DNA of 64,000 nt from Cryptomeria japonica (taxonomy: Eukaryota; Streptophyta; Pinopsida; Cupressales; Cupressaceae): positions 478,234,900-478,298,899 of the forward strand of contig NC_081406.1 in assembly GCF_030272615.1 (NCBI RefSeq), read 5' to 3'. This document shows positions 11,801-23,944 of this stretch, piece after piece. The number at the start of each line of letters is the position of its first letter. The stretch's first letter is position 1. The notes below the pieces were generated by a model that saw nothing but the letters and a program-made list of their open reading frames with translations, searched no databases and was not told where the DNA came from. Made by a program: the position numbers and the translations under genes.

Positions 11801-12040
11801 TCTCAGCTGCTTCTATGCTAGTCTTCTATTGGATTTTTGTGTCTTGTGTTTTATCTTATTTTTTTCTTTTTTCTTTGTCTGGTGTGTGCCCCAGCTAATA
11901 TTTTGTGGCTTATCTTTGTTATGGGGCTTTTCAGTTTTTTTGTTCTTTGTTGGCTTAATTGTTGGTTAAGACTTCATGGAGCTTTTATAATGTAAAGGGT
12001 CTTGGATCCCTTCAAAACCTATTTTTGCCTTAATAAAAAA
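11801..12040 (+). other. LINE 3' untranslated region and tail
   Basis: The stretch is T-rich and ends TAATAAAAAA at the right target duplication. A small potential hairpin, AAGGG-8 nt-CCCTT, sits at 11995-12012, about 30 nt before the tail. The second LINE has a hairpin at a comparable place. No ORF is present. Confidence 0.7.
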
Positions 12041-12055
12041 CATTACATAATGAAT
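12041..12055. repeat. Target-site duplication of LINE 1, right copy
   Basis: CATTACATAATGAAT is identical to 3924-3938. After it the interrupted gypsy LTR resumes. Confidence 0.9.
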
Positions 12056-12909
12056 ATCCAAAACATCAATAAATGTACAATGAGAAATTCTCCTAAATAC
12101 TACATCATATCCCTTTCAATTACCTCAACATCTACATGGAGATAAATATCATAAGGATACAAGATCTTTTCTATAAATACAAAGTTTCATGATACAATGT
12201 CTTCTTTTCCAAGTACATATAAATTCACTCTAAGAATCTCCACATAATGATGAATCCAAGATTCCAATCCATGCACGCTACAACCAAGAAGATGAATATC
12301 CCAATGGAAGAAGGCATCAAACCACTTGACCATGTGGAACCAAATAGGAACCACCCCCATGCTAGGAGATAACATATGGTTCCAACTCACATTCAAGACC
12401 TAATCTGACACATAACAACCAATAAATACAACATGACATCACAAGACTCCAACATGAAAATACCCAACCAAAAACACATCACATGGCTAAATCAAAGAAA
12501 CCAAACTCTCTCCCAAAAGCATGACCAACAAATCAAGGCATATGGATAATGGACACACGTGGGGTAGAGTGTCATCACATTCTAACCTCATGTGGAATCT
12601 GTATCCACCTTGGAGTCTCACAAGGGAGGTCGGCTTACCGCTCCAATGGTCTTCTACAAAACCGAAATTGCAAAAACCCTAAAAATTGCAATCTGCATGC
12701 AAAATTGTGCATTTTAAACCCTGATTTCTGCATATGACTCGTAGAATTGTCAATATGATTAAAAACATTGTGCATATGAAATTTATTTTAGCACATATGA
12801 CCTCTGAAGTTGCACATATGAAACAGAGAGCAAACAAACATAAAATGGACGCAGACCTTGACGAAAAAGACTAGTTTGGTTCCTAGGTTCATAATTTGAC
12901 TAAGTTACA
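12056..12909 (-). repeat. Gypsy 3' LTR (copy 1)
   Basis: This segment aligns along its length with 25958-26821. On the minus strand the LTR would start TGTAACTTAGTC at 12909, directly after a tract reading CACCTTTTGGGAG, which fits a polypurine tract. The LTR continues left to 12056 and, beyond the LINE, to about 3906. The small parallel ORFs in both copies (for example 12187-12396 on -) are explained by nucleotide similarity and are not called as genes. 12728-12830 carries degenerate GCATATGA repeats. Confidence 0.7.
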
Positions 12910-13440
12910 CTCCCAAAAGGTGCGGGAGACTGAAAATAATGCTAGGAAATAATCCTAAATAAGAACCATAAGAATTCTAAGAGAATTAAACAAGTATCCA
13001 CAATCAAAACTACATTAAAAAAGTGCATAAAAAAACACCAAGCTCTCATAGTGACTATAAAATGAAAGGTACAAGGATACATAATGAATGCTATACAAGC
13101 CACAAATAAGTTCCAAAAATTATCACAAGGAACACACTCAGATATTACAAGTTGCAGGAGAACCAAAACTAAATACCCGACAACCATAGATTTCCCATTG
13201 GACCCTTACCTGCTCTATGTCTCAACCCCTGAGGGTCAACCCCCAATGCTGAAGAATGCATATGGGATCCAGAGAAAGCTATTTGTCCTCTACTTGCAAT
13301 GAATGCCAATATAAAACATGTGTCATATCAAGAAAATATGGCCTCAAAACCGATAAGGAAACACATCATAAATGTGGGACAAGCTGGGTGGCAAGGCTAG
13401 ACAATAAGCTACATGACCAATCCTCTCCAAAATATCGATT
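12910..13440 (-). pseudogene. Gypsy pol C-terminus and 3' untranslated region
   Basis: On the minus strand, from 13400 down to about 13190, the frame reads VLRPYFLDMTHVLYWHSLQV, LSLDPICILQHWGLTLRG and DIEQVRVQWE. This matches the region after the integrase in chromovirus-type gypsy elements, including the truncated start of a chromodomain-like tail (L-x-LRG-x-DIEQVRVQW). Several stops are present. 12910-13190 is non-coding and matches 36005-36290 in copy 2. Confidence 0.65.
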
Positions 13441-14330
13441 GGTCTGATAAATCAAGACACCAACTTAGAGCCTTTTCCATATCGGATAGGACTCTTTCAT
13501 CGATGCACTCTCAAAAACACCTTGTCACCCATTGAAATTTGACAATCAATCCAATGAGCATATGCATATTTCTTCTATCTATCCTGCATTATTTCCAAAT
13601 GCTCTCTAATATGCCTCACCTACTGCTCGATATTTGCAGCATCTCTGAACCAAGAAGCACTATGTCCTCTAATCTATACCAACTCAAGGGTGTATGACAC
13701 AGATGACCATATAATATCTGAAAAGGAGACATACCAATCGAACTATGATAGCCATTATTGTATGAAAACTCAGCCAAATGAATGTACTCCTCCCATATAG
13801 ACTGCTGATCCATGATGTACATCCTCAACATGTCTTCCAACACCTAGTTACCCCTCTCTATCTAGTTGTCTATCTCTAGATGATATGTTGAACTAAAGTT
13901 TAGATACGCTCCTAAATCATGTTGAACAGCTCTCCAAAATGTTGAAGTCAACACTGGATCACAGTCCGATATGATCCATCGAGGAATACCATGCAACCTC
14001 ACTATATGCTCCATCAAAATACAAGCCAATGACTCTATTGTATAGGATGATATGACCCACAAGAAATAAGCCACCTTGGTCAACCTATCAATGGTGACCA
14101 TAATAGCATCGTGATGACATGAAGACATAGGAAAACCAACAATGAAATATAGATATGATGTCTCATTTCCACTCTGGAATTAGGTTTGACTGCAACAAAC
14201 CTGTTGGATGTCGATACTTTTCCTTCACCCACTGACACTCCAAACAACATGACACATAATATTCTATGTCTCTCCTCATTCCTGCCCAATGATATAGCTA
14301 TCACAAATCCATGTGCATCTTCTTGACATC
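13441..14330 (-). pseudogene. Ty3/gypsy integrase
   Basis: The minus strand reads HDAIMVTIDRLTKVAYFL (first Asp) at about 14100. IISDCDPVLTSTFW (second Asp) follows at about 13960. IERGN then VLEDMLRMYI, with the Glu, lies across the junction at about 13850. WEEYIHLAEFSYNNGYHSSI and PFQILYGHLCHTPLSW are the conserved end of the gypsy integrase core. A degenerate HHCC region lies at 14180-14330. Several TAG/TAA stops break the frame, as near 13860. The family protein integrates cDNA; this copy is dead. Confidence 0.88.
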
Positions 14331-15142
14331 ATGATATGTCGAGTAAGGTGCACGATAAGCCTCTGATAAGATCAATTATTGAAGACCATCTCAAGGTGGA
14401 ACATAGATACATCCCAAATGATGAAGAAGACCATCGAACTCTAATGAATAACTTGCATACCTACCCTCCAAAGGCCTCCCTGAATCAATCTTTGTACTGA
14501 CCTCCTAATACCAAGCATCTAATGGAAGTGCACTGAGAATGCGGCTCCTCAAATCGACACTGAGAAATAATGCTGACACCTCATGCCTCCTGCAACTCAA
14601 TGCATCTGCTACCACATTTTCCTTTCCCTAAATTTACTTCACCTCGAAGTCATAAATACACAAAAAAATCCATCAAACGCCACTACCTAGCCTTCAAATT
14701 CAACTGTGTGAAGATATACTACAAACTACGATGGTCACTATGCAACTCAAATCGATGCCCAAGAAGAAAATGCCTCCATCTAACCAGTGCATGAACCACT
14801 ACTGCTAACTCTAAATTATGAGTGGGATAATTCAACTCATGATCTTTGAGTTTACGTGACTAAGGAAATCACGCGTCCATCATGCATGAGAACTGCTCCA
14901 AGACCCTCCAAAGAAGCATCTTTACATACCACAAAATCACCCAAAATATTTGGAACTACTAGAATAGGTGCACTGGTCAAATGCTCCTTAAGGATCCAAA
15001 AATATGTCTCACACCACTCTAACCAAACAAACTTCTTCCCTTTCCAATGAAGAGAAGTAATAGGATGAGAAATCCTAGATAAATCTTGAACAAACTGATG
15101 ATAATAGCCTGCAAGATCCATGAAACTATGAACCTCCCCCAC
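14331..15142 (-). pseudogene. Ty3/gypsy reverse transcriptase thumb and RNase H
   Basis: The minus strand from 15142 reads MDLAGYYHQFVQDLSRIS, then SLHWKGKKFVWLEWCETYFW and LKEHLTSAPILVVP. LGDFVVCKDASLEGLGAVLM carries the first RNase H Asp. This is the standard gypsy RT-RNase H junction. The remaining RNase H toward 14331 is heavily broken: fragments around 14800-14560 resemble the ALRVWRHYLLG and TDHxSLKY regions only weakly. Confidence 0.82.
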
Positions 15143-15760
15143 ATTAGTGGGTGTTGGCTAATCCACAATCACTTGAATCTTAGAGAGATCAACTATGATA
15201 CCCTTTAATAAAATAACATGGCCAAGGTATTTCACCTCAGATTGGAAGAACTCACACTTCACCACACTGGTGTACAACTAGTTCTCATGGAGACACTGCA
15301 ACACCTACCTCATATGCTCCTCACGCTATTCCTCTATCCTCGAATAAATCAAAATGTCATCTAGGAACACTCCATTCATCAAACTCATGAAAATCGATGG
15401 AGCATTCGAATAAATTTGTCGAGATAGATCCTAAACACTCCATTCATCAAACTCATGAAAATCGATGGAGCATTCGTCAACCCAAAAGGCACCACTGTAA
15501 ACTCAATGGCCATACCTCGTGTGGAAAGTTGTGCATGGAATATCCGCTTCATGAATTCGTAACTGATGATATCCGAACTTGAGGTCTATCTTGGATAAGA
15601 CCTTTGCATCCTTAATCTGATCAAATAAACCATCAATCCTCAAAAAAGGATAATGGTTTTTCACCGTCACCTTATTCAACTTCCTATAATCAATGCACAA
15701 CCAAAGAGACTCATCCTTCTTCTTCACAAACAACACTAGCACAATGAAGGCAAAACACTA
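15143..15760 (-). pseudogene. Ty3/gypsy reverse transcriptase core, with a 68-bp duplication
   Basis: The minus strand reads [19 protein letters not shown] and [20 protein letters not shown] (first Asp) at 15742-15503. The active site is a LDDILIY-type motif at 15353-15364 (on the plus strand, AATGTCATCTAG). Between them a 43-bp block (15366-15408) is repeated at 15434-15476, period 68 bp. That shifts the frame just before the catalytic site. The duplication is specific damage to this copy. Confidence 0.85.
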
Positions 15761-17789
15761 CGCTAAATAAACCCCTTCGCAAACCACTTCTCTAACTGCA
15801 ATCTCAACTCAATCAAATCCTAAGTGGTCATCTAATAGGGAGCCTTAGATATAGGCTCTGCTCTTGGAACCAAATCTATCCTGAAATCAATGTCATGCTT
15901 CAGCGGCATACCTAGAATCTTGCTTGGGAACACATCTGAGAACTCTTGCAAAATAGGATGACAAGAAAAGACATCATCCCAACTCTCACCCTCATCCAAC
16001 TTATCCACTCTAACTACAAATAGTTGACAACCTCAGTGCACACAACGTTTCATCTACATCGCAAAATCATGCGAAGGGAAATAGTTCATTGAATACCTAC
16101 TACCTCCACACTCTTCCTGCTATCATCCAATCACTACACTCTCCTACTCCGACAATAAATTCTAGCCTGATGAGACTCAATCCAATCCATATCTAACACC
16201 ACTCCATAGGATGCCAAAGATAAGACATGAAGATCCATCGTGGTAGAAAGCACACCCAAGTCCAAAACACAACCATACACAAGGGAATCCACAGCCACCT
16301 TGGATCCCATGGCCAACTCAACCTACCACCTATCAGCCTTCTTTGCCACAACAAGACCACATATATTTACTAAAGAAGGAGAAATAAAATAATTAGAAGC
16401 ACCAGAATTAAATTATACTAAGCAAGAGATACCACCTATCTCACCTGTAGTCTCAACAATTGTGTCCTGATGCTCAGCCTGACAGTTATCAACTGCCACA
16501 AAAATATGATGGGATCTACCCGCATCACCAAATATAGGCTCAAAAGTTGCTGGCATTTGTGTTGACATCTGGGTGGACCTTTGAGGGCAATGAGATGCAT
16601 AATGAACCTACTGCCCACATGTGAAACAATTCCCTCTACTAAATCCTTGGGCAACTAGAGGGGCACTAGACTGTTGCACGCTGCCTCTACCGGATTGCTG
16701 AAAACTATGTGTTGGATGGGAGGGAATGGATCGCCTATCACACTGCCTATCGTGATCTCTGTTGTGCTGTGATCTAGCACCTCGAGATACACTCTGACTT
16801 CGTGCAAACTTCTTCCAAGCTCATTGTCTACTCATAAAAGCTAAAGGATGACTCCTAGCAAAACTTGAACATTGTGACTGAGCACCTCTCGCATCTTCTC
16901 CTATAGTTGGAGCACTAACAACTCGCACAATTGATGAACCTCTTGATGTCATAGACAACTTCTCCTCAACTAGTCGTGTCTTTTCTATTGCTATATCCAT
17001 ATAATTGGTCTCCAAAACTCGAACATCACCATCGATGTGGTCATTAAGACCTCTAACAAAATGTTGCGTAAGAATCACGTCATCATCTGCTATCCCATAG
17101 TACTACCTAAGCTCATATAATCTCTTCTCATACTGCTAAACTATCATGTTTTGCTGCCTCAAATCATGGAAATCATAAGCCCTCTACTGTCTCCAAATAT
17201 CCAACAAGAAATGATCACAAAAACACTCAAGAAACAACTCCCATGAAAATGTCACAATATCCAAACAGAGCTTTTGCTCCTCTGTACGCCACCAAGTAGA
17301 AGAAAAATCTCAAAGATGCATAACTGCACACCTAGCCTTGGTGTTACTATCATATAGATGCATGGAAAAACACCTACCCAAATCTAGCAACCAAGTTTCC
17401 ACCTCCAATCCATGGCTAGAACTATCAAAAGTAGGGGGACGAGACCTAAGGAGATCTCTCATATGACCAATAGCAATTGCATCCTGATCCACCATAGTAT
17501 CTGCTCTCCTATGAGGTGAACATGAATTCTCCATCTCACACTTCTGATACTCATCTCTATCTTCATGACCAAAATGGCAAGACTCCTCCTGTCAAAACTC
17601 CTTCTGTCTAGGTCCTAATAGCTCAAGAAGATTCTGAAGTGTAGTGACCAACTATGGAATTGCATCACCACCTCATTGATCTTGCTACTGTTGGTCCTCA
17701 TGGTGTGACTTCGTAGAAACCTCAGGGTGAGGATTTTGATGAGTACCCATACGACCACCATGACCATGACCTCTACCAATAGCAGGCAT
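15761..17789 (-). pseudogene. Ty3/gypsy gag and aspartic protease
   Basis: The likely start is ATG at 17789-17787, giving MPAIGRGHGHGGRMG. The gag domain runs through PPTFDSSSHGLEVETWLLDL and, after stops, QQNMIV…YEKRLYELR and LTQHFVRGLNDHIDGDVRVL. A knuckle reads CFTCGQ-x-VHYASHCP near 16585-16630, with a stop at x. The protease site is FNSGASNYFISPSLV near 16390-16430, where the catalytic Asp is changed to Asn. 15761-16100 is the connector to reverse transcriptase. The gag protein forms the particle. Stops and the changed Asp make the copy inactive. Confidence 0.85.
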
Positions 17790-17918
17790 CTTGTCTAACC
17801 AAGACACAACAGAAACTATAAGCAAGAATATAGGGATAAATCGTTGGGCTACCCCATGCTAATGTGCTAACTCAAACAATGGGCTCATATGAAACTAGAG
17901 TACACAATGTATGAACAT

Positions 17919-17934
17919 GGGCTCTAATACCTAT
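17919..17934 (-). promoter_or_regulatory. Gypsy primer-binding site, initiator-Met tRNA type
   Basis: On the minus strand the site reads ATAGGTATTAGAGCCC, close to the usual TGGTATCAGAGC that pairs with initiator-Met tRNA. It lies directly after a CA-ending LTR edge and 130 bp before the gag start, which is where it belongs. Confidence 0.75.
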
Positions 17935-18952
17935 TGACAGGTGTTTTGACACACTCACCAACAATCAGGTAGTTTATGTGAACACTCGCCACCTCTCCTG
18001 AAAAGAAATCAATATCAAAAGACTAATTACTCCAAGGTCTCTACAGTCGGGTCACAATGATGTTGGGTCACTCAATGATTGATGCGATTGTACCTATCAA
18101 GCAGCCTACTGGTTGGAACAATTTTGAATTACCTGCTTTTTTCTGTATTTTCTCATTTAGATTCTCTCAAAAATAAACATCAAAAGATAGATTAGGGGAA
18201 CAAGGAAATAACAATGAAATCCATACAATAACAACTGAATGATCCACACAGTCAAAATTTCATAATCCTAATATTATCAATATCACTAAATCAGCATTCA
18301 GATAACAAGCTCCAGAAGATATATGAAGTCATCAACTCCACACACCAATGAAAATTAATATTACCCAACCAATAATTGCCCTATCAATTTAATCCTCATA
18401 TACCATTTACACGTGCAATATGATTCATAAAATAACAACGCATCCAAAAGAACTAGTTGTTGATTCAAATAATAGAAGTTACTAGATTACGAAGAACTTA
18501 ACCATATAGAACACACAAGTAGATCAGGCAATCCACAAGCTTCTTTTTATATTAAACTTCAAAGAGTATCACAAAAATCTTCTAAACTCATAAAAATTTG
18601 CATAAAAATATCTAATAGAATCTCTAAATTGGACCTCAAATCATCCATTCATGGAACCTTACAAGGAATCAAAATTTCTAATTTATAGAGTTTCATGTCC
18701 TAAATTCTAGGAATTAAAGCTATCTGAACTAAGTGTTACAAAAAAATTGAGTTGCAATTGAGATGCAAGTCGCTACCTTAAACTCCAATGAAACTACCAA
18801 TTAACTATTACTATGAAACATGCATTCCCAAAATTGGCCATTACAACCATGCAAAATTTGCCCAAAAACTGAAGTCGATGTTGTATAGTAGTTGATCTCT
18901 AAGCCTTTGTGGTAACCAAAAATATCTTCAAAAAGCAGTCAAAATTGCATGT
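17935..18952 (-). repeat. Probable gypsy 5' LTR, outer boundary uncertain
   Basis: The inner edge at 17935 (TGACAGG on +) is fixed by the primer-binding site. A candidate outer edge is GTTACA at about 18739-18744, preceded by ACTAAG, similar to the edge of the 3' LTR. The bodies of the two LTRs do not look alike by eye, so the assignment of both to one element is not secure. 18745-18952 shows no gene or repeat that I can name. Confidence 0.45.
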
Positions 18953-21912
18953 GTGGCAACTATATGTTCATCCTTTACTGCTTTTATAGCTCTTATAGTT
19001 ACTGATAAAACATGCAACTGTATCTTCAAGAGTATCAACAACGTATGGAATCCAAAACTCGTACTTCTTCAAAATTTGGTTTGCTTGCTCCCATCCATTG
19101 ACCAACTTATCAATTACTCCCTCCGCATGTATACACTGAGAAGTCAAAAATGAGTACCTATCCATTAACTCTGTATTAAACTCCATTGTAGGAGCAAAAT
19201 GATGAGCTTCATACTGATCCCACAGATCTAACATTACACCTTCCTTTAGGCAACCATCTTTCAAAATATCATGACCATATGCCCCTAACAACTTCTTTAC
19301 AAAATTCTCATATTTACTAATTGATTTCAAAAGGGGAGCATGTACATCCATATTCCTTGACCTGCACTACTCAAGAACTTCTATCTTAAATTCTATTATA
19401 AAGATATAAGATTGTAAACTACCAAAATCATCTCCTCCCAACAAATCTTCATTTTTAATCAATTCCTCACCCAAGGCCAATATTTTATTCAAATTTTTAC
19501 ACTACTTAGTGAAGTTTTTGATCCTCCCTTCCCAATTTGCTAAACAATCTCTAATTGCTTTCTCCATTTTGAGGATCTTTTCATGAATACCTGTTGTATT
19601 CTGTAAGAAGAGTTTCACTTTTGAACCATTCTCTTTTTCCTAGAACTTGGTAGTAGTAGTTACTTTTCTTATTTCATTCAAAGTTCTTACATCACCCTCT
19701 AGCAGCAATGATGTGTATGGTAGTATGTCATCTGCTTTTCAATCCAAAGGCTTCCCTATTTCTTCAAGCAGTTGTTTATATTGATTTGATTGTGATTTCA
19801 CCTGAAGTTGGGAATTATACTCTTTCTCCATCCTTCTCCTTACTGTACTGGTAGCAAAATCTAAAGTATCAAGCTCTCCCCACTTCATTTGTCTTCCAAG
19901 CCTAACCTATGATACTTGATATTTTGATGGAACTTCTTCTTCAGTCTCCATAGGGGATGCGATATCGACAAGTACTTCACCAGAGTCAGTTCTAGATAAA
20001 TGATGAATTGTTTTGGCCCTCTTTGTTTTCTTTGGCTCCTTCATAATAGCCTGTTGCAATGTAAGTTTGGGCAGCACCACCTTCTGTTTCTTATCAAAAG
20101 TGAAGGTTACCCATTGTGGTGTTCCTTCATCTATAATTCCTCCTTGGGTGGTTATTTGTGTCATCACCCTTCCGACTTCTTGTGATGGTTCCTCCTCTTG
20201 TTGTTGCTCTTCTACTCCAACCTGTGTATCTGGAGGAGTTAGAGTCTCTACTTGGGTAGTGAGCACTGGTACGATGAGTTTTTGTTGTTGTGAGAGCACT
20301 TGCTGAGCCAATTTTGATGTAGGGTGCCATCAATATCAATTTATTGTTGATATTCTTCTAACTTCTCGCTCACTTGCTCATTGAAGTCCTTGGTTGGATC
20401 TTGACTTTGTTGCTCTGTATCTCCACCTGCAATATCTTTCAATAAGTTTTCTACATCCCTTGGAGTGAGAACCAACCTTTCATCATGTGCTTCATCTTGT
20501 CCTTGCTCCATTTCCCCTTCTTCACCTTGCTGCTTCTCCTACGGACCCTAATCATCTATATCCATAGGGGTTACCTGTGGAAGTTCTTATTCCTTTTGCA
20601 TAGCAAACTCCCTTTGTTTCTCTGTACTAGAAGGAGTCATTCTTTTCCTCTTTTTAGGCTCTACCTTCTTTGGTGCTAGCTCAACCTCCTCTTGGTCTGA
20701 GTCTGACTCCACATTATGAATAGTTATTGTTTCGGTTGTAGGAGTCATCATAGGTGCAGGTATCTATGAAGAAACAAAATATGGAGTGAGGGCAACATAT
20801 GCAGTTGATGTGGTGGCTGGTGTTGTTGTAGGAATGGTGGTAGGAGTAGTGGTAGGAGTGATGGTTGTTGTAGCAGTAGTGGTGGAGGTACTAGAGGGTT
20901 GAGCCACTTGAAAAGGTTGTTCCATCGTTGCTGCAACACCCTCAATAGCAAGCCTAACAGGATGAATTTATGCTTGTGGTGTGACCCCTAGGCCGGAAGT
21001 AATCCCTAAACTCACCTATTTTGCCAAATATTCTGCCTCTTTCATTTTCTCATTTAATTTATCCTTCAACTCTTCTGTAGTCAAAGGAGTTTCAACTTCC
21101 TCTTCAAGGTCTGTAGAGGTGTTCTTTCTTGACTCTGACTGAGTTCTCCTTGTATATTCCTTATGTATCCTTGATTTAGGATTGTCAGCTGGGATATTCT
21201 TTTGTTTACCCTTGGAGGTAGCTGGCTTAATCCTCACACTTAACCACTTCCTAGTTCTATCTACCACTTCTTGAGAAATTGTATCAATGTCCACCACTTC
21301 CTATTGTGACCATTTGATCTGAGGGGTCAACCTCTTATCTATTCCTATTTCTTTATACATTAGATCTAGCAAAATACCATCATCATGCAATTGTTTGGGT
21401 AATTTGGTCTCAATACCAAAATCCCTTATTTGTGGAACAGTGAGGTGATGGTAATATTTTTCTCTGGCCTCAAAACTATCCTGAAGATTGACCCAAAAAT
21501 CCTCTAGGCCAGGCTAATGTCCTTTATATACTTTGAGCATCAGTCCTTTTAGTTTATTGTATGGATCATAAAATTGCCTCGCAATATTGAAAGACTTCAA
21601 CTATAGTTCCTGCAATTCTTGTTCAGAAGCCTTTGCAACATGAATCTTTGAACATGAAAAGAATGATAAATTTAAGGGGAAATCTTCACCTGTAACCCCC
21701 GTCTTATGTCTTGATGACAGTAAATTTTGCAGATGCACCATCTGCCTTGCATATTCTAACAAAATCACTCTATCTGTACAATACTTGGGCAACAAAAATG
21801 TTCTCCAGTGAACCCACTCACTCTCAGATAAGTAGACCGGGAGTTTTGTATAAACCAACACCCCCACTTATTTACTAACTCCATTGCTTCCTTGCTCAAC
21901 TTGAACCCAGTG
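18953..21912 (-). pseudogene. Element D ORF, C-terminal two thirds
   Basis: The minus strand gives a chain of fragments after the solo LTR: GVLVYTKLPVYLSESEWVHW (21867), VDRTRKWLSVRIKPATSKGK (21297), a Thr-rich stretch near 20830-20900, an acidic/basic segment ending EEVELAPKKVEPKKRKRM, then WVTFTFDKKQKVVLPKLTLQ (20170). It ends with a helical segment at 19351-18968. I recognise no enzyme domain. The overall plan (globular N-terminus, charged middle, helical C-terminus) resembles ORF X of elements A, B and C. Many stops show that it is dead. No LTR, PBS or tail was found, so the element class is unknown. Confidence 0.55.
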
Positions 21913-21917
21913 TCTAC

Positions 21918-22962
21918 TGTCGTGCTCTGTGAAGTGTACTTGTACCCGCAACCACAATGCACTCAATAAATCATTACAAGCAATGGTTAGTGAATCAAAT
22001 CAAAGAAATGTAAAACCATAGCTAATCGACTTATTGCCTCCTAGTAAATGCGAGTATGAAAAATGCTCTCAGATCTGATTATGCATATTACAGTGACTTG
22101 ACTACACTTAGATGGGAGATTTGAATGATGAAAATACATGATCTAGCAAGAATAGCATGATTAAGCTATATGAGTTCATGACTGATCTAGAAAATAAGCT
22201 AGAATGAAGATGCAATTAAGCTAGAATTAAGCATGATAAGATTGCTAAAGAATGATAAGCTATAAACTAGATGCCTATAGTAACAATGCATAAGATAAGA
22301 ATGAGATGGGATCAATCGATATGCAAATATGATATTAAATTGGGACCCTTTGTGCTCCAAAATGAGGTCTATTTATAGGATTTTCCAAGGCTAGGGGTGA
22401 GGTGGCAGGAATCAACGGTCAAGATTGATCTGAAGATATCAATGGTTAAATTGGAGGAGGATGGCAAAGGGGGTTGGATTAAAGGGAACATTTGTCATCT
22501 CTATGGTGACAAGTGTCAAGAGGCTTCTAGAAGAGGTTAGATAAAAGGGAACACTTAGTGACAAGTTTCATAAGGTTCTAGAAGATGTTGGATGAAAGGG
22601 GACATGTGGGTAGGTAGAATGGGTTACGTTTAGGAAGGGTTAGGTTTAGGAGTGGTAGAAGTTAGGGGAATTTGAATTTAGAAATTCAAATAATAGGAAA
22701 AGGCTAATTAATTTCAACAACTCATAATTGATTTGTTTTAATTAATTAGGGGATTTTAGAAGAAATGATTTTGATGGGGGCGAATTAATTAATCAAAGGG
22801 TTGAAATGAACCTATTAAATAAATCCTTAGATTTATTAATAATTAGATGAAAGGGGAAATTTAATCAAATTTCTTAGTGAATTCAATTAAATTGGGGAGG
22901 GAGATTAAGTAAATAATTGCTTATTTAATTAATTATCTTCAGACCATTTTTAGATGTATACA
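21918..22962 (-). repeat. Solo LTR inserted in element D, TSD TCTAC
   Basis: The segment begins TGTCGTGC and ends TGTATACA on +, and is flanked by TCTAC at 21913-21917 and 22963-22967. Removing it rejoins the flanking reading frame: NYYEANSR on one side runs into HWVQVEQGSN on the other. On the minus strand it starts TGTATACATCTAAAAATG, like the LTR at 50123 (TGTATACACCTAAAAATT). With no internal region it is a solo LTR, the product of LTR-LTR recombination. It is AT-rich and has no ORF. Confidence 0.88.
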
Positions 22963-22967
22963 TCTAC

Positions 22968-23900
22968 TATTAGCCTCATAATAATTGGAAACAAAAATGC
23001 ATCATTGATTCTCTTGAATTGCAGCCTGGATTCTTTCAACAACAATTGGGTGTAGTATTCCCACACAACATTACGTCCTTCTTCTTCCCCTAATGTGCCT
23101 AGTCTACAGCCCTAGAAATGGACCAGATCTGGCTGCCACCCAAACAATATAAGATGTAAAGAAAAATTTATTTATGTTATGTACCTCCTTGAGCTAGTCT
23201 CTTATGTTATCCAACAAAATTTGAGCCCAATCATAATATTGCCGCCCGTCCAAAATGGTTAACATGAATTAGAACATCCATGGTTGAAAGTGTCGGCACG
23301 TAGGTTTGCCAAATGCCCTGCTAAGCATTATGATTAGATCCCTTTGTGGCTCTTTGAAATCCTGCCTCAAAATTTCATTTGCTTTCAGGCCTATTTTCCT
23401 CTCTTCCTCGAGCCATTCCTCATTCATTCGCCTGTATTGGCTCATGTTTTGATTCTATTCTCTTTCTCCATTCTTCTTCCTCAACTAGTACCTCCTTCCT
23501 GGTGGGAATCTGGAAGACTAGGGGCAACATATATGGTGACAAATCAATCACTATTTTCCCATCAACGTCGACACATTGCCCAATGTCAAGGTTGTAGAAC
23601 TGAGCAACTTGCATTATAAATTCTAGCACCTGCACTGACTGTGGGAAGACAGTCACCTCTACCAGACTAAATCTTTTAATCTGCCTCTATTCTGGGCTCA
23701 ACCCTAGATTCTCCAATTGTTTCTCTATGTCTTCGAGCGCTATGTGCCCAATTTTTGTTTTTTTCACCCAATGGATGGCATCCTACAGCTTGGAGGCATA
23801 TGTTCGCCCTGGTATTGATACTTCATGGTGATCGATAGATTCTTGAGATCTTTTTCCTTTTGGGAGGATTCCATTAACATAGCTAACCCTGCAAAACAAA
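22968..23900 (-). pseudogene. Element D ORF, N-terminal third
   Basis: From about 23880 the minus strand reads VSIPGRTYASKL, a TAG, DAIHWVKKTKIGHIALEDIE and EFIMQVAQFYNLDIGQCVDV. Next come FGKPTCRHFQPWMF, ILDGRQYYDWAQILLDNIRD and NKFFFTSYIVWVAARSGPFL, then VERIQAAIQENQ. The ILDG…W…L…NKFFF…V block looks like the helical block of ORF X (weak similarity). I cannot fix the start codon. The family is unrecognised, possibly related to plant 'transposon-associated' domains. Confidence 0.5.
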
Positions 23901-23944
23901 CCAAACAAGCATAAAAAACTACTCAAAGAGAAAGACCTACAAAA

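Larger units (their letters stand above)
3939..12040 (+). mobile_element. L1-type LINE, full length, with an extra third ORF
   Basis: Between two identical 15-17 bp target duplications lies one complete non-LTR element of about 8.1 kb. It has ORF1 (DUF4283-like plus CCHC knuckle) and ORF2 (endonuclease, reverse transcriptase, zinc-binding zf-RVT, RNase H). A further coding region follows at 10240-11800, then a T-rich 3' region ending TAATAAAAAA. ORF1 and ORF2 are the usual plant L1 layout; the third ORF is not. The element is broken by many stops and frameshifts. The empty site is preserved in a paralogous LTR at 25922-25960, which confirms both ends. Confidence 0.93.

Noticed and set aside
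12187-12396. Conserved small ORF on - also found at 26108-26302
   Set aside because: Conservation equals that of the surrounding LTR nucleotides; no start-region signal or codon bias distinguishes it.
20485-20951. Hydrophobic or Gln/Pro/Leu-rich frames near 20.5-20.9 kb
   Set aside because: They are shadows of the Thr-rich and acidic parts of the element D ORF on the minus strand.
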